A model generated the notes under the pieces. That model worked only from the letters and a program-made list of their open reading frames with translations, was not told the DNA's origin and searched no databases. Shown piece after piece: positions 32,446-43,357 of a DNA stretch of 64,000 bases; position 1 is the stretch's first letter; every line of letters starts with the position of its first letter. The position numbers and the translations under genes are program-made. The DNA comes from Tupaia tana (taxonomy: Eukaryota; Chordata; Mammalia; Scandentia; Tupaiidae): positions 33,637,807 through 33,701,806 of the forward strand of contig JAKSZU010000018.1 in assembly GCA_026018925.1 (NCBI GenBank), read 5' to 3'.

Positions 32446-32890
32446 AGCCCTCTGGCAATTAAAAAAAAAAAAAAAAGAAAAAGTGACTCATGCCTCCATT
32501 TTCTAAATATCCATTCTCCTGTTAATCTTCTTGTACGCTGTAATTTCTGCCCCCAGAAAATTACTGAACTATACTTTCAAAAGTGACTAACAAGCTTCTA
32601 GACAAACCCAAATGGTTTCAATCCATCTTTGACCATCACTAACCAAGGTGACCATAGTCTCTGAAAATAAAAATGCTATTTCTACACCTGATCCTAGCCA
32701 AAAGGTCAAGAAGTGATACAAATGCTATTTCCTATATAAATCCTCCAATCATCTATACATTTCCCCATTTACCATGTACTATACCATTGAGACTTTAAGA
32801 ACAAGGACTATGACTTATTATCTCAGGTAGCAGCTATCAACCTACCTACTATTTTTATTACCCATAATAAGAGCTGTTAAAATGTTTTCT
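32446..32890. other. Unassigned sequence
   Basis: Includes a short A-run at 32461; no gene or repeat that I can name. Confidence 0.5.
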
Positions 32891-33040
32891 AGCGTCCAGC
32901 AGAGGTTGGTGGTTAAGGCACTAACTTCCACTGTGTTTCGAGTTCCAGACATGGCAGCAGCTTGCTTTCTCACTTTCTCCCTGTCCCTGGTACATATGTC
33001 CTAGCAAATTTAAAAAATAATAATAATAAATAAAATTAAA
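32891..33040 (+). repeat. tSINE-2
   Basis: AGCGTCCAGCAGAGGTTGG head; tail (AAT)n. Confidence 0.75.
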
Positions 33041-33042
33041 TC

Positions 33043-33194
33043 TTTTTTTAATTTAATTTATTATTATTACCATTTTTTAATTCACCAGAGACAGAGAGAG
33101 AGAAAGTGAGAAAGCAAGCTGCCAGGTTTAGGACTCCAACCAGTCAGCCATGTGGGAGTCCAACACCTTAACAACCATGCCACCTACTGGTCCC
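33043..33194 (-). repeat. tSINE-2, tail-to-tail with the previous copy
   Basis: Minus head GGGACCAGTAGGTGGCATGG. The A-tail of 32891-33040 meets the T-rich start of this one, an inverted pair. Confidence 0.85.
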
Positions 33195-33559
33195 AATAAA
33201 TAATTATTTTTAAAAAAATGTTTTCAAAACCCACCTTAACGACTTTGCTTCCAGGAAATTCTCTTATTTTCTGACATTACACAACTTGAGAATTTTCCTT
33301 CCTCTGGCTTTCCTTGCTGTCTTGACTGATTTAACATAGTTTAATAGCTTTAAGTTTCTATACAGTGATTTCATGTCACCAAATCCACTTATTTAGCATT
33401 TCAAATTCAATCAAAACCTGACATATCTTTGAGATATCCTTAATGTGATTTCACATTCAAATCTTCAATAAATTCAGTTCTATTTTTTAAATAACATAAT
33501 TATTCTTTACTTTTTTTCTTACTACTGGTATAAAATAAAAATGTAAAACCCAATTTCCT
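33195..33559. other. Unassigned sequence
   Basis: AT-rich; possibly an old L2 fragment (TTTCTGACATTACACAACTTG) but not secure. Confidence 0.4.
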
Positions 33560-33715
33560 AGGGCCAACGGGGAGCACTGTGGTTAAGATCCTGGACTCCC
33601 ACATGGTGGACTGTGATTCGAGTTCCAGACACAGCAGCTTGCTTTCTCTCTCTCTGCCTCTCTCTAGTGAGTGTACATGCCCTATAGCAAATTAAAACAA
33701 TAACAGATACAATTA
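33560..33715 (+). repeat. tSINE-2
   Basis: Head AGGGCCAACGGGGAGCACTG, end CATGCCCTATAGCAAATTAA. Confidence 0.8.
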
Positions 33716-33733
33716 AAAAAATATATAATTCTT

Positions 33734-34014
33734 GGGACCAGCAGTTGGCATAATGGCTATGTCGCTGGGCTCCCATGTAGTCAACCATGGTTCAAGTCCC
33801 AGATCTGGCGGCTTAAATCCACGCTGGGAGCATGTGCATTTGTGCCCAAGATCCCAAGAGGAGAATGGAGAAGGAACTATGGCGTGGCCATCCCCCCGGG
33901 GCATGATTTCTCACTTTCTATCTCTCTGTCTCACTCTTTCTGGCGAGCGTATGTGCCCTATAGCAAAAACCTCTCAAAAAACAAACAAAAAAAAAAAAAA
34001 AAAAAAAAAAAAAC
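33734..34014 (+). repeat. tSINE-1Yb with A-run
   Basis: GGGACCAGCAGTTGGCATAA head; A-run at 33988-34013, followed by an A/C-rich stretch. Confidence 0.88.
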
Positions 34015-34058
34015 ACCAAAAAACCAAACAGACAAACATAAAAAAACAAGCAAAACTG

Positions 34059-34192
34059 GGGTTGGCAGGTGGGATAGTGGTTAAAGCAGTAGACTCCCAC
34101 GTCGTACAACACAGTTCAAGTCCTGGACCTGGGGGCTTGCTTTCTTACTTTTCCTTCCTCTGGTCAAATAAATTAAAAAATTAAATATATAA
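34059..34192 (+). repeat. tSINE-2
   Basis: GGTTGGCAGGTGGGATAGTG head, CCTCTGGTCAAATAAATTAA end. Confidence 0.85.
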
Positions 34193-34353
34193 CTCCTTAG
34201 GGGAAAAAAGGTAAAAGTAATCTACAGTTTTAGAAGTCAGAAAAATGGTCATTTCTTGGAAGGGACAAAAGGAATGATAACTAGAAGTGTATGAGTGGAG
34301 CTTCTGGGGTGGCAATGATGATGACCTTTCTTTTTTAAGAATTATTTTACTTA

Positions 34354-34623
34354 GGGGAACCAGCAGTTAGCGTAATGGCTATGTCACTGGACTCCCACGT
34401 AGTCGACCGCGGTTCGCATCCCAGACCCGGTGGCTTAAAACTCACGCCGGGCGCGTGTGCGTGCGTGCCCAAGATCCCGAGAGGAGAATGGAGGAGAAGG
34501 GATTGCGGCGTGACCATCTCCCCTGAGGGGTGATTTCTCACTTTCTGTCTCTATGTCTCTGTCTGTCTGTCTAGCGAGCGCACGCGCTCTATAGCGAAAA
34601 CCTCTCCAAAAAAAAAAAAAAAA
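34354..34623 (+). repeat. tSINE-1Ya, perfect 17-bp TSD
   Basis: AAGAATTATTTTACTTA at 34337-34353 and 34624-34640 without mismatch; CpG-rich. Confidence 0.97.
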
Positions 34624-34659
34624 AAGAATTATTTTACTTATTATCATTTTTTATTTTAT

Positions 34660-34913
34660 TTGTTCGAAGAGAGATTTTTTTGCTAGAGGGCATGAGCACC
34701 CGCAGGAGAGAAAGACATAAAGTGAGCAATCACCTCCCCACCCCCCAAGGGTGGATGGCCACATCACAATCCCTTCTCCTCCATTCTCCTCTAGGGATTT
34801 TGGGCATGTACACATACGCGCCAGGAGTGAGCTTCAAGCCTCCGGGTCTGGGGTTCAAATCTCAGTTGATTGCTTGGGAGTCCAACATAACCATCATGCC
34901 ATCTGCTGATCCC
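34660..34913 (-). repeat. tSINE-1O
   Basis: Minus head GGGATCAGCAGATGGCATGA; the body has CGCGCCAGGAGTGAGCTTCA. Confidence 0.82.
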
Positions 34914-34914
34914 A

Positions 34915-35009
34915 TACACACACACACACACACACATATATACACACACACATATATATATATACATATATACATACACACACACACATATATATATACA
35001 CACATACAC
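34915..35009. repeat. (CA)n/(TA)n microsatellite
   Basis: Alternating CACACA and TATATA blocks between two SINEs. Confidence 0.95.
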
Positions 35010-35107
35010 TTTTTTTTTTTATTTGACCAGGGAGGGAAAGTGAGAAAGCAACCTGTCATGTCCAGGACTCAAACCGCAGTTGGCTATGTGGAACTTGATC
35101 ATCTTTT

Positions 35108-35349
35108 TTTTTTTGAGAGGTTTTTGCTATAGGGCGCGTGCACTTGCCAGAGACAGAAACAGAAAGCGAGAAATCATCCCCCGGGGGGATGGCCATGCCA
35201 CAATCCCTTCTCCTCCATTCTCCTCTCGGGATCTTGGGCACGCACATGTGCCCGGTGTGAGTTTTTTAAGCCACCGGGTCCGGGACTCGAACTGCGGTCG
35301 ACTACATGGGAGTCTCGCGACATAGCCATTATGCTAACTGCTGGTCCCT
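35108..35349 (-). repeat. tSINE-1Yb nested in tSINE-2
   Basis: TGATCATCTTTTT (35095-35107) and CGATCATCTTTTT (35350-35362) are its TSD. Confidence 0.93.
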
Positions 35350-35363
35350 CGATCATCTTTTTG

Positions 35364-35610
35364 ATAAAAGATTTTTGCTATAGGGCCTGTACACTCACCA
35401 GAGAGACAAAGAGATTGAAAGAAAGAAATCACACACACACACAAACACACACCCGGGGATGGCTACACCACAATCCCTTCTCCTCTCCGGATTTTTGGCA
35501 CACATGCACATGCACCCAGCATGAGTTTCAAGCTGCCGGGTTTGGGACTCAAAACGTGGTCCTTTATGTGGGAGTCCAGGGACGTGACTATTATGCCATC
35601 TGCTGGTCCC
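35364..35610 (-). repeat. tSINE-1O nested in tSINE-2
   Basis: Minus head GGGACCAGCAGATGGCATAA; an (AC) expansion at 35431-35451 replaces the C-run. Confidence 0.85.
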
Positions 35611-35775
35611 AAGTCCAACACTTTAACCATCACAATCATCACACTATCTGCCAGCCCCAGTGATAATGTTCTCTTTTTTATCATGCCTGGTGGTTTCACA
35701 GGTGTGTTTTCTTTGTAATAAATCATAGGCTTATATACATAATTTGTATACTTTTTTGCATGTCTAAATTAATAA

Positions 35776-36008
35776 AAAAAAATTTGAGAGATATTTGCTA
35801 AAGGGCGTGTGCACTCACCAGAGAGACAAAGAGACAGAAATCGAAAGGGTAATTTTAACACTACAATCCCTTCCTCATTCTCTTCTCAGGATTTTGGGCA
35901 CGCACAAAAAAGATACTGGTATGAGTTTCAAGCCACTAGGTCTGAGACTCAAACTGCGGTCAGTTATGTGGGAGACCAGCAATGTAACTACATCATCTGC
36001 TAGTCCCA
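35776..36008 (-). repeat. tSINE-1O
   Basis: Minus head GGGACTAGCAGATGATGTAG; the TCTCACTTTC-CCCCCAGG part is deleted. Confidence 0.82.
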
Positions 36009-36091
36009 CCACGAAAAAAATTCTAACAAGATGAATCTTAAGTAAATATTTATAAGTCAACATTTAGAATATATTTCATTCAAAAATAAAC

Positions 36092-36395
36092 AGGGGTCAA
36101 TCAGGTGGCACGGTGGCCAAGGCAGCTGGATCCTCCCACATGGCCAACTGAGCAGTTCAAAACCTGGACCTGGCAGCTTGAAAAATACAAGAGGGTGGGT
36201 GGCTTGAGCGGTAGAGTGAGTAGGGGGAGGTAGTGCAAATGTGTGAGTGTGCACATGCCCAAAATCCTGAGAGGAAGATGAAGAAGGAATTGTAACATTG
36301 TCATCTCCCCCCAGGGATGCTTTCTCACTGTCTTCCCTCTCTAGCAAGTACACATGCCCTATAGCAAATGAAAACAAAAAATTTCCAAAACAAAA
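36092..36395 (+). repeat. tSINE-1O with about 50-bp G-rich insert
   Basis: The normal body is interrupted near 36190-36240 by GGGTGGGTGGCTTGAGCGG and GAGTAGGGGGAGGTAG, making it about 300 bp long. Confidence 0.75.
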
Positions 36396-36742
36396 ACATT
36401 GGTAAGCAAATAGAGTGTGATCACTGAAGGGAATTCAGTTAACAAGGTATACTTCTGATTTCAATGCACAGTCACCAAAGCAGAAGTAAATATATTCTTA
36501 TGTTTGGACTGCTGTGAATTCACTAAATTACGGAAGATCTAAAATAGTTATTCCCTAATACTAGAAACCTCAGGCAATTCAGTCTCCCTGTACTTTGACT
36601 GCTTTAACTATAAAGCAGAACTAAATAAGTGCACCATATCTATACTCTTAAATTCTTAGATTAATTTTAGGTAAAGATGCTCAGCCTTAAATAGAAGAAA
36701 ACAATTTTAATAAATATTTAATTGTCTTAAGATAAATACTGC
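36396..36742. other. Unassigned sequence
   Basis: No gene or repeat that I can name. Confidence 0.5.
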
Positions 36743-36973
36743 AGGGACCTGCAGATGGCATAATGGTTACATGCTGGTCTCCCACGCAGTTGACTGTGGT
36801 TCGAGTCTTGGACCCGGCAGCTTAGACTCACGCCGAGCGCATGTGTGTGCGTGCCCAAGATCCTGAGAGGAGAATGAAGAAGAGACTGCGGTGTGGCCTT
36901 TCGGGGGTGATATCTTTTTGTCTGTCTTTCTGTTGAGCACATGCACCCTATAGCAAAAAGCTCTCAAAAAAAA
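36743..36973 (+). repeat. tSINE-1Y, intermediate
   Basis: Head AGGGACCTGCAGATGGCATA; body GTGTGGCCTTTCGGGGGTG is shortened. Confidence 0.85.
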
Positions 36974-37332
36974 GTTATAACAATAAAATATTGCAAAGAA
37001 CATAATTTTTAAAAATTTTAATTGACTTTACCTATAAAATAGCACAAAATTTTAAGACAAGACAAATCTATACAAAATATGTGAAATCTAATCATTATCC
37101 TAACCATTTTTTCCTTTCTCTTACAAAAGGACTAACAAGATACATTAGTACTTATCTTTGAGAAGTAGTCATTGATTTCCAATAGGATAAAATTTAATAT
37201 ACTTTATACTGAGCTGCTACTTAGTCAGGTAAACTAATCTGAAATGACTACTAGGTAAGAAAGACAATCTTTTTTTCTGGTTTCAAATCATGTCCCTTTC
37301 TGGCAATAACAACGTTTAAAACTACTGATTTA
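36974..37332. other. Unassigned sequence
   Basis: AT-rich; no gene or clear repeat. Confidence 0.5.
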
Positions 37333-37599
37333 TGGGCCAGAAGATAGTGTGATGGTTATATCACTGGACTTCCACATGTCCAACCATAGTTCACCTCCCA
37401 AACCTGATGGCTTGAAAATCACGTCAGGCACATGTGTGTGTATGCCCAAAATCCTGAGAGGAAAATGGAAAAGGGATTACAGCATGGCCATCTTTCTGGG
37501 GAGTGATTTCTCACTTTTCCTCTCACTCCCTCCTTCTCCTTCTCTCTGGCAAGCACAAGCCCCCTAAGGCAAAACCCTTAAAACAAAAACAGAAACAAA
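37333..37599 (+). repeat. tSINE-1O
   Basis: TSD AAAACTACTGATTTA (37318-37332) and AAAACTACTGGCTTA (37600-37614), two mismatches. Confidence 0.88.
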
Positions 37600-37802
37600 A
37601 AAACTACTGGCTTAAATTTTAAAGTACAGTTATAGTTGAAAACAAATTAAAAAAAAATTAATGTCAGTTAATAATGGCAAATTACAACAGAAGTATCAGT
37701 ATCTGACAGCTATTCAATAAACAAAGCTAGTTATGTTCTGGGCGATAATTTTTATTCATAAGCATCATTAAATGAGAAGTCTCATTAAAAATTATAAATT
37801 TA

Positions 37803-37992
37803 GGGGCCAGGTAGTGATTACAGTAGTAACACAACTGGACCTACATGGGAAGGTCTCCAGTTTGCATCCTGAAGCTTCCTTGTACATGCCACATAGGTGC
37901 ATGTGCTCATAATGTGGGCTAGCTGAAGCTGCGGGTAGACTATAGGAATTCTGTTAGGGGTGCCTTCCCAACCCCTCAGAATAAACAAACAT
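37803..37992 (+). repeat. tSINE-3
   Basis: GGGGCCAGGTAGTGATTACA head and GCTAGCTGAAGCTGCGGGTA body. First of two tandem tSINE-3 copies. Confidence 0.82.
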
Positions 37993-38015
37993 ATTTTTAA
38001 ATTTTTTAATTTTAT

Positions 38016-38231
38016 GGGCCAGGCGGTGGTACAGCAGTAATGCAACTGGACCCACATGGAAAAGATCCTTAGTTTGCATCCCAGGGCCTAAGGATACATG
38101 TGTGTACATATCTATGATGTGGGCTGGCTGGCTAAGATTGGGAGTGGATCGTGGTATGAAATCCTGTTGAACTGCCTGTCTCTCTCTTCCTTTGACTTTC
38201 TCATTGAAGAAATAAACTTTGAAAAAAAAAA
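38016..38231 (+). repeat. tSINE-3
   Basis: GGGCCAGGCGGTGGTACAGC head, GGCTGGCTGGCTAAGATTGG body, ATTGAAGAAATAAACTTTG end. Best-preserved tSINE-3 in the window. Confidence 0.9.
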
Positions 38232-38436
38232 ATATCAGGCTGCCTATAAGCTAGTAACAGAAAAGAGTGAAACTGTCCCATCAAGACTACAGTATTTTTG
38301 TATTCTGTCCCATTACTCCACAACTATATACATCCAATATTATGTGAGTTTATTATTTCTCTCAAGCCTTAGAATCTAAAATAATCTGTATTATAAAAAT
38401 ATTCACAAACTTTCCCAAACTGAAGCACTTTTTTTT

Positions 38437-38687
38437 TTTTTTTGAGAGGTTTTCGCTATAGGGCATGTGCGCTCGCCAGACAGAGACATAGAGACAGAAA
38501 GCGAGAAATCACCCCCCAGGGGGGATGGTCACGCCACAATCCCTTCTCCTCCATTCTCCTCTCGGGATCTTGGGCACGCACGCACACGCGCCCGGCATGA
38601 GTTTTAAGCCACCGGGTCCGGGACAAGAACCGCGGTCGACTACATGGGAGTCCAGCGACATAGCCATTACGCTAACTGCTGGTTCCC
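38437..38687 (-). repeat. tSINE-1Ya
   Basis: CpG-rich; minus head GGGAACCAGCAGTTAGCGTA. AAGCAC flanks both sides as a short TSD. Confidence 0.93.
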
Positions 38688-38752
38688 AAGCACATTGTTA
38701 AATAAGACCATTTCAGTTACCAGTTTTTCTAACATAAATATAAAGCTTGTTT

Positions 38753-38915
38753 GGACTTGCAGTTGGCGTAATGGCTATATCACTGGACTCCCATGTAATG
38801 AACTGTGGTTCAAGTCCTGGACTGGGTGGCTTAAAGTCATGCTTGGTGTGTGTGCATGCATGCCCAAGATCCCGAGTGGAGTATGGAAAAAAAAAACACT
38901 TGTTTCTCCAAAAAA
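38753..38915 (+). repeat. tSINE-1Y with 3' body deleted
   Basis: Head and upper body are present to CGAGTGGAGTATGG, then an A-run, CACTTGTTTCTCC and another A-run. TSD AAAGCTTGTTT flanks it. Confidence 0.85.
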
Positions 38916-39054
38916 AAAGCTTGTTTCTTTGTCTCAAAACATATACTATGAACATATCACAGCATGGTGTCATACTTATGGTTAATCCTGACTGAAACAC
39001 TTAATAGTTAGATAAAGGTACACCCCCACCTCTGGAGCACTTGTCTGGGGATGG

Positions 39055-40110
39055 TGTTCAAAACTTGATTTCTTGCCAAATGTTTTCTTTTCCACATCTC
39101 TATCTCAGTGAATCACACACTACCACTTACTTAGTTTCTCAAGCCAGAAATCAGGAAACCATTTCTGATACCTTTCCTTTAACATTCATTCAATCCATCA
39201 TTAAGCTATCAATTATTCCTTCTTCCTCTCAACCTTGCCCTCTTCTCTGCTGCTCCCAAACTCCTCTTACTATAGCTACCACCCTAGTGTCAGTTACCAT
39301 CATGTCAGTTACCATCACATGGGTTACCATCAATCCTTATATTACATCTTTCCTTTTACTCTTGCCACTCTCCAATCCATTCTCAACCAAAATGATAATG
39401 TTAAAATTTAAACCACATTACTCTTCTGCTGCAAATTTTTCTATGACTACAGTATCTTTAGTAAAACTCACAAATATTTTAACATGCCCTACAAAGCCCT
39501 GTAGTCTACTCTCTGCCAATCTGTCTCATTTCATTTCTCATTTTGCTCATTATGTTCCTGCTACCCTGAATGTCTCTAATTTCTTCCAACATATTCTTTC
39601 TTGCTTCATATTTTCAAATACACTTTTTTTTCTCCTTACCTGTATGATTCTTTATTCTTTCTTTATTTAAATATCATTACCTGAAAGATATTTAAATATC
39701 ATTACTCTTTGCAATGATTGTAGGTTGTGACCACACAACCTACAATCCTATTTTTCTCTCTCATATCATTCTGTTCCTGTATTAAATTCATCATGCTAAA
39801 ATTTTACATTTCTGGGGCCGGCAGGTGGCATGGTGGTTAAGGGCGCTGGACTCTCATATGGCTGACCACAGTTTGAGTCCCAGACCTGGTGGCTTGCTTT
39901 CTCACTTTCCTTCTCTCTCTCACTCTGTCCCTTCCTGGTCAAATGTAAATAAATACATAAATAAAATGAAATAAAAATGAAATAAAATTTTACATTTGTT
40001 TTATTTGCTTGTTCTTTCTCTGTCTTTACTATTAGACTGTAGATTCCATGAAGGCAGGGATCACTTATTATGTACTCAGTAAACTTGTTCAATGAATGGA
40101 TAGACATGAA
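39055..40110 (+). repeat. L2, 3' portion, split by a SINE
   Basis: AATCAGGAAACCATTTCTGA, CTCTCCAATCCATTCTCAACC, ATGCCCTACAAAGCCCTG and, after the SINE, GACTGTAGATTCCATGAAGG follow L2 order. A 209-codon open frame across it is by chance. A short tandem repeat (GTCAGTTACCATCA) lies at 39290-39334. Confidence 0.75.
39812..39983 (+). repeat. tSINE-2 in L2, 14-bp TSD
   Basis: Perfect TSD AAAATTTTACATTT at 39798-39811 and 39984-39997. Confidence 0.95.
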
Positions 40111-40183
40111 GTCCAGATAATAAATTACAGCTCAAAGTTTCTTCCCATTCTCTGGGTCTCCCAGTGTGACTTGATCAGTTTTT

Positions 40184-40450
40184 TTTTTTTTTTTTTGGAG
40201 AGGTTTTTCGCTATAGGGCGCGTGCGCTCGCCAGACAGACAGAGAGAGACATAGAGACAGAAAGCGAGAAATCACCTCCCAGGGGGGATGGTCACGCCGC
40301 AATCCCTTCTCCTCCATTCTCCTCTCGGGATCTTGGGCACGCACGCACACGCGCCCAGCGTGAGTTGTAAGCCACCGGGTCCGAGACGCGAACCACGGTC
40401 GACTACGTGGGAGTCCAGCGACATAGCCATTACGCTAACTGCTGGTTCCC
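40184..40450 (-). repeat. tSINE-1Ya, 15-bp TSD
   Basis: Perfect TSD ACTTGATCAGTTTTT at 40169-40183 and 40451-40465; very CpG-rich and by eye very close to 29543-29810. Confidence 0.97.
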
Positions 40451-40478
40451 ACTTGATCAGTTTTTCAATAGTGGTTTT

Positions 40479-40741
40479 TTTTTTTTTTTTTTTTTTTTTG
40501 AGGTTTTTGCTATAGGGCACATGCGCTCGCCAGAAAGACAGACAGAGAGCTAGAAAGCGAGAAATCACCCCCCAAGGGGGATGGCCACGCCTCAATCCCT
40601 TCTCCTCTATTCTCCTCTCGGGATCTTGGGCACACATGCACACGTGCCTGGCTGAGTTTAAGCCACCGGGTCCGGGACTCGAACTGCGGTCGACTAAATG
40701 GGGATTCAGCGACATAGCCATTACGATAACTGCTGGTCCCT
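40479..40741 (-). repeat. tSINE-1Yb
   Basis: GTTTTTCAATAGTGGTTTTT and GTTTTTCAACAGTTTTTA flank it. It sits 28 bp from the 1Ya copy, giving a side-by-side comparison of the two subfamilies. Confidence 0.92.
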
Positions 40742-41355
40742 GTTTTTCAACAGTTTTTAAAAGGAAGGAGCAAAGAGAGCTCCTGAAAACTTAAAGGCAA
40801 TTACAATAGAGAGATCCTCACGAAGGTGCACATAGTATGCCAAATAAGTGAGACAAATAATGTTAAGATTGCATGGAAAGGAAAAACCCCCAAGGGCTAC
40901 AATGGCAAGAGATGATTTTATTCATAAGATAGAATTTGACCTGAGTATTCATAGACTAGTAAAATTACAGTAAGTGAAAAACAAATGGAAGAGAAGACCA
41001 AATAAGGAAGCAGAGGCATAAAGTGCTAGAAGTTATAAAACTAGAATGTGCCAACTTACACCACATTTAGAGGGTAAAAACGTGCAGAAAAATAAAATCT
41101 TATGTAAGAAATCTATATCCCATGTTGACAACCACAAAGTATTTGAAAGGCTACAAGAAATCATTCTATTCAACAATGTCCAGAAAGCTCTTGATTGTAT
41201 TTTTCAGCTTTTCAAGTTTTTCAAATCCTTATACCATGCACTCATTAGCTCTTTTTAATTTACATTTCAGCTTTCACTGACCAATTGCCTCAAGTTTCCA
41301 TATGTTCTTTATTCACTGTACTGATTATTTGATGAAATTTCCCCAGTAGAACTAT
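40742..41355. other. Mostly unassigned; ancient repeat at 40890-41025
   Basis: GAATTTGACCTGAGTATTCA and GGAAGCAGAGGCATAAAGTG resemble the uncertain mammal-wide repeat of 3030-3540. Nothing else identified. Confidence 0.4.
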
Positions 41356-41359
41356 TATT

Positions 41360-41550
41360 TCAGGAGGATGGAGGGTATCATAGCAGTAATGCAACACTGC
41401 AAGGTTGATCTGTATGAAAAGGTTCCTCTTTGAACATGGCTGTATACCCAAGATTCAGGCCTGGGATAGACTATCGTGTGAGGACCCTGCTAGGGACGCC
41501 TATCTCTCTCTCTCACACACACATTTTAAAAACAACAAAAAAAGAAAAAA
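41360..41550 (+). repeat. tSINE-3
   Basis: GAGGGTATCATAGCAGTAATGC head; the end has (CT)n(CA)n in place of the GAAGAAATAAAC signal. Confidence 0.75.
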
Positions 41551-41562
41551 GTACTTCAGTCA

Positions 41563-41700
41563 AATTTTTAAAAATTATTTTATTATTGCTATAGTAATCA
41601 GAGAGAGGCAAAGTGCAAAAGCAAGCCACTAGGTCTGGGACTCAAACCATGGTTGTCCACGTGGGAGTCCAGTAACCCAACCAAATCACCTGCTGGCCCC
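41563..41700 (-). repeat. tSINE-2
   Basis: Minus head GGGGCCAGCAGGTGATTTGG, short tract. Confidence 0.82.
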
Positions 41701-41899
41701 AAGTCATATTTTCTTTTCCTTTGTACACCCTGACCTCTACAGGGCTTCATTTTTGTTATTTACTTGTTTTTTTTTTTTTTTTCATTTACTGCATTTAAAT
41801 CAATGATAAAGACATCTAACCTTTAGAAAAATTAAAATGTTCACATGCACCAAAATTTGTATTTTACTATTAGTAGCAGACTTAATAGATTTTCTTCCT

Positions 41900-42171
41900 T
41901 TTCTTTTTTTTTTTTTTTTTGGTTTGGAGAGGTATTTTGCTATAGGGTACATATGCTCACCCGAGAAACAGAGAGACAGAGAGACAGAAAGCGAGAAATC
42001 ATCCCTCAGGGGATGGCCATGCCACAATTCCTTCTCCCCCCATTCCCCTCTTGAGATCTTGGGCACGCGCACACAGCCTGGTGTGAGTTTAAGCCACCAG
42101 ATCCAGGACTCGAACTGCGGTTGACTACATGGGAGTCCAGCGATGTAGCCATTACACCATCTGCTGGTCTC
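41900..42171 (-). repeat. tSINE-1Yb, older
   Basis: AATAGATTTT lies on each side (41884, 42172) as part of the TSD. Confidence 0.9.
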
Positions 42172-42347
42172 AATAGATTTTACTTCTAAATACACAATAC
42201 TAGTTCAGATCCTGCCTCTTAAATTCATGCATTAAGCTCCTCCTTCAGCTGTCTTGTTTCCACAGGTAAACCATGTCGGTCTAGTAGAATGTCTTATACA
42301 AGGCATTCAGTTGCATTAGAAACAGGGTTTGCAGTTAATGGTTTCTT

Positions 42348-42517
42348 TTTTTTTTAATTATTTATTCAATTCCATTTGTTATTATTATTTTTTAATTTGA
42401 TCAGAGAGAGGCAGAGAGAGAGAGAAAATGAAAAGTCAAGCCGCCAGGTCTGGGACTTGAACCATGGTCAGACATGTGGGAATCCAGCGCCTTTAATCAC
42501 CAAGCCACCTGTTGGCC
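42348..42517 (-). repeat. tSINE-2, 17-bp TSD
   Basis: GCAGTTAATGGTTTCTT (42331) and GCAGTTAACAGCTTCTT (42518). Confidence 0.9.
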
Positions 42518-42648
42518 GCAGTTAACAGCTTCTTAAGACACTTCCACACTGAACACTTTATGGTTTCATTAACTCTATCTATTCATGGACTTTTTCTTGA
42601 TGACACTACTTTCTTATCTTTATTTATCCCTGCCCACGTGTGGTTTGT

Positions 42649-42816
42649 TTTTTTTTTTTTTTTTTAAGAATTATTTATTTATTTAATTCCATTTGTTAAG
42701 ATTATTTTTCAATTTCACCAGAGAGAGAGAGAGAGAGAGAAAGGGAAAGTGAGAAAGCAAGCCACCAGGTCCTAGACTCAGCCATGTGGGAATCCATGCC
42801 ACTTGCTGGCCCCAGG
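42649..42816 (-). repeat. tSINE-2
   Basis: Minus head TGGGGCCAGCAAGTGGCATG; part of the B-box region is lost. Confidence 0.85.
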
Positions 42817-42860
42817 TTTTTCTTCTTCTTTTTTTTTTTTTTCAAAAAAAAGTCCTTTTG

Positions 42861-43105
42861 GGGACCAGCAGTTAGCGTAATGGCTATGTCGCTGGACTCC
42901 CATGTAGCCGACCACGGTTTGAGTCCCAGACCCGGCGGCTTAAACTCACGCCGGGCACGTGTGTGCTCAAGATCCCAAGAGGAGAATGGAGGAGAAGGGA
43001 TTGCGGCGTGGCCATCCCCCCTGGGGGGTGATTTCTCGCTTTCTTTATCTCTCTCTGTCTTTCTGGGGAGCGCACGCGCCCTATAGCAAAAAACCTCTCA
43101 AAAAA
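42861..43105 (+). repeat. tSINE-1Yb
   Basis: CpG-rich complete copy; AAGTCCTTTTG and AAATCCTTTTT flank it. Confidence 0.94.
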
Positions 43106-43184
43106 AAAAAATCCTTTTTCAACATAAAACTACCAGTATGTTTTAAAACCTCTAACTTTCCCTACACTTAAAATCTAAATATAG

Positions 43185-43350
43185 GGGGCCAGCAGGTGGC
43201 ACAGTAGCTTCGGGTACTAGACTCCCACATGGCCGATCGTGGTTCATGTCCCAGAACCAGTGGCTTACTTTCCCACTTTCTCTCTCTCACTGTGTCCCTC
43301 TCTGGTCAAATTAAAATAAGTAAATAAAGTCAAATAAAGTCATTCTTTTT
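43185..43350 (+). repeat. tSINE-2
   Basis: GGGGCCAGCAGGTGGCACAG head, TCTGGTCAAATTAAAATAAG end, with AAATCTAAATATA and AAATCTAAAATACC flanks. Confidence 0.9.
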
Positions 43351-43357
43351 AAAAAAA

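Larger units (their letters stand above)
35010..35657 (-). repeat. tSINE-2 split by two SINEs
   Basis: The tail half lies at 35010-35100 (TTTGACCAGGGAGGGAAAGT) and the head half at about 35611-35657 (AGTCCAACACTTTAACCATC ... TGCCAGCCCC). Between them are two other minus-strand SINEs. Confidence 0.7.

Noticed and set aside
34915-35009. Open frames through the CA/TA repeat.
   Set aside because: Microsatellite translation (YICVCVY type) with no coding meaning.
39041-39670. A 209-codon plus-strand open frame.
   Set aside because: It covers L2 sequence in a frame unrelated to a known protein; pyrimidine-rich DNA yields S/L/T-rich chance frames.
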